From NCBI GenBank assembly GCA_018001695.1, contig JAGNHN010000037.1:1-35840 (forward strand): 35,840 bases of DNA. Direction: 5' to 3'. The notes below the pieces were generated by a model. It had not been told where the DNA came from. It worked only from the letters and a program-made list of their open reading frames with translations, and ran no database searches. A program made the position numbers and the translations under genes. The DNA comes from Lentimicrobiaceae bacterium (GTDB lineage Bacteria > Bacteroidota > Bacteroidia > Bacteroidales > JAGNHN01). Position 1 is the first letter of the stretch. Every line of letters starts with the position of its first letter. Shown in pieces: positions 35,268 through 35,840 of this stretch.

Positions 35268-35290
35268 TCTCTCCCCTGAGAGGGGAGAGA
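35268..35290. repeat. 10-base perfect palindrome (CTCTCCCCT type)
   Basis: TCTCTCCCCT (35268-35277) pairs perfectly with AGGGGAGAGA (35281-35290) around a 3-base loop. From memory, the surrounding wording (ctctctaaatctctcccc) is a widespread dispersed repeat in many bacterial genomes. No T-tract follows. Confidence 0.6.
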
Positions 35291-35378
35291 CCCAGTTGTC
35301 CATAGCGTCCTCGCTACGGACTTGTAAAACCTTGGTTTTAGTCACCCTGATGCTTCCCTTGCCATTCATATGGCGTTT

Positions 35379-35482
35379 GCACGTGTGCAAGTGTGCCCGT
35401 ACGAACGTGTGCACATAAACATTTCACGTGATCCCGTTAATGTGCATACGTGCACATTTGCCCACGTTCACACGTGCCCACG
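35379..35482. repeat. CACGTG/GTGCAC-rich degenerate repeat
   Basis: Units such as GCACGTGTGCA, GTGTGCCCGTACG, ACGTGTGCAC, GCATACGTGCAC and CACACGTGCCC follow one another. The units are self-complementary and imprecise, with no constant spacing. Confidence 0.6.
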
Positions 35483-35531
35483 ATACCGATTGTCTGTATG
35501 CTATACCTGCGGACCCTGATCAGAATACTAC

Positions 35532-35580
35532 CAACTCCGTGAAACTCAGTTTGTTTTTCTGTGGTACTCTGTGGTTAAAT
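35532..35580. repeat. Dispersed repeat, left copy (caactccgtgaaactc type)
   Basis: The segment contains CAACTCC, GTGAAACTC and CTGTGGTTAAA. The same three blocks occur in reverse orientation at 35671-35706. Confidence 0.5.
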
Positions 35581-35670
35581 AATATCTCTCGATCAGAAGC
35601 ACATCCTCCCGATTAGTGGGTTCGCCTCACCTCCTAAGCCATATGTCAACCTATTGTAAGGGCTGGGTTG

Positions 35671-35706
35671 TTTAGCCACAGAGTTTCACCGAGTTAGAAG
35701 GAGTTG
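35671..35706. repeat. Dispersed repeat, right copy in inverted orientation
   Basis: The reverse complement reads CAACTCCTTC, then GGTGAAACTC, then TGTGGCTAAA, matching the blocks of the left copy at 35532-35580 with different spacing. Together they look like two members of one dispersed family, or the ends of a decayed element. Confidence 0.5.
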
Positions 35707-35720
35707 CACAGCGTGAGGGT

Positions 35721-35840
35721 GTTCGATTAACTGTGTCAATTATACAAAACGTAAATTTGACAAGTTATGGCAAAACAAATTAACTGGGAAGAGTTTAGCA
35801 AAGAAGCAGCTAAACAAATCCGATCAGGAAAACCTATAAC
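35721..35840 (+). mobile_element. Probable left end of an IS256-family insertion sequence
   Basis: Just before the transposase start, GATTAACTGTGTCAAT (from 35725) resembles the type of end sequence I associate with IS256 elements, and TGTCAA and TTGACA form a short inverted repeat between 35734 and 35763. The right end lies outside the window, so the terminal inverted repeats cannot be compared. The left boundary is approximate. Confidence 0.35.
35767..35840 (+). CDS. N-terminus of a probable IS256-family transposase
   Basis: The frame from the ATG at 35767 runs off the window after 24 complete codons. The visible residues, with WEEFSKEAAKQIRSGKPI, match the usual opening of Bacteroidota IS256 (Transposase_mut) transposases, in which a charged helix is followed by SGKxLTGKDG. 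The catalytic DDE residues would lie beyond the window, so the assignment rests on these residues alone. Confidence 0.55.
   Translation, partial: MAKQINWEEFSKEAAKQIRSGKPI

Larger units (their letters stand above)
35068..35766. other. Gene-free repeat-rich intergenic region
   Basis: About 700 bases lie between the outer-membrane barrel gene and the transposase start, with no credible gene. The region holds, in order, a pyrimidine-rich tract, a 10-base perfect palindrome, a stretch of CACGTG-like units, and two inversely oriented related repeats, each listed separately. Short open frames over these repeats have low-complexity His/Thr/Arg-rich products and are not supported as genes. Confidence 0.7.

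Noticed and set aside
35379-35482. Possible CRISPR array in the CACGTG-rich stretch
   Set aside because: Units are 8-13 bases, imprecise, self-complementary and without regular spacers. No cas gene is nearby.
35064-35616. Short open frames with HxHT- and RAH-like residues in the gene-free region
   Set aside because: They are translations of the CACGTG-type repeat and pyrimidine tract and have low complexity on both strands.
1-35840. tRNA, rRNA and known riboswitches
   Set aside because: Reading through the intergenic regions I saw no cloverleaf, rRNA or recognisable aptamer sequence. A covariance-model search was not possible, so absence is not proven.

Overview
The window looks like a chromosomal segment from a member of the Bacteroidota. 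The support is a DUF2723/GT117 membrane protein, a Bacteroidota-type LptE lipoprotein, a DUF4468 protein, a Big_5/Ig-like envelope lipoprotein, and several upstream sequences matching the Bacteroidota -7 element TAnnTTTG. I cannot name a genus. A complete-looking mevalonate block is present, which is found in only part of this phylum.

Region 1 (1-10244) is an accessory defence island. A C-terminal gene fragment and an AT-rich HNH-type gene come first. A type I restriction-modification operon follows in the order hsdR, GIY-YIG nuclease, tcmP, DUF5131, hsdS, SIR2-like, hsdM. Four genes that are not core RM genes are threaded between the three subunits, all on the + strand and mostly with overlapping stop/start codons. 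The junctions carry three diverged copies of the 3' end of hsdR, encoding LNEALAA-stop or LNESLAA-stop, each ending in a stop codon that overlaps the next ATG by one base. This suggests that cargo modules were slotted in at the hsdR-hsdS junction by recombination between related type I loci. Small palindromic elements with the core TTCGA-N4-CTCA lie in the operon, one of them inside the hsdR reading frame.

Region 2 (10457-21202) is mainly housekeeping. A secreted M16 peptidase (-) diverges from an M49-like lipoprotein peptidase (+). Then come gpsA, a sensor-less sigma-54 activator, lptE, a TPR protein and secG, ending in a clear intrinsic terminator. groES-groEL follow with their own terminator.

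Region 3 (21320-28603) holds a secreted DUF4468 protein and a mevalonate pathway operon (class II HMG-CoA reductase, GYDIA-type GHMP kinase, diphosphomevalonate decarboxylase, mevalonate kinase). Adenine deaminase and an ArsR-type regulator follow.

Region 4 (28721-35840) carries - strand envelope genes: an Ig-like lipoprotein, a DUF2723 glycosyltransferase-like protein and an alginate-export-type outer-membrane barrel. A gene-free stretch of about 700 bases (35068-35766) is packed with low-complexity and palindromic repeats. The window ends in the start of what looks like an IS256-family transposase.

The candidate undescribed system is the composite operon in region 1. Its SIR2-like protein and TcmP/DUF5131 pair are positioned like the PrrC effector embedded in a type I locus, which suggests, without proof, back-up or guard functions. 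All calls come from reading the sequence and from remembered family features. No database search was run.
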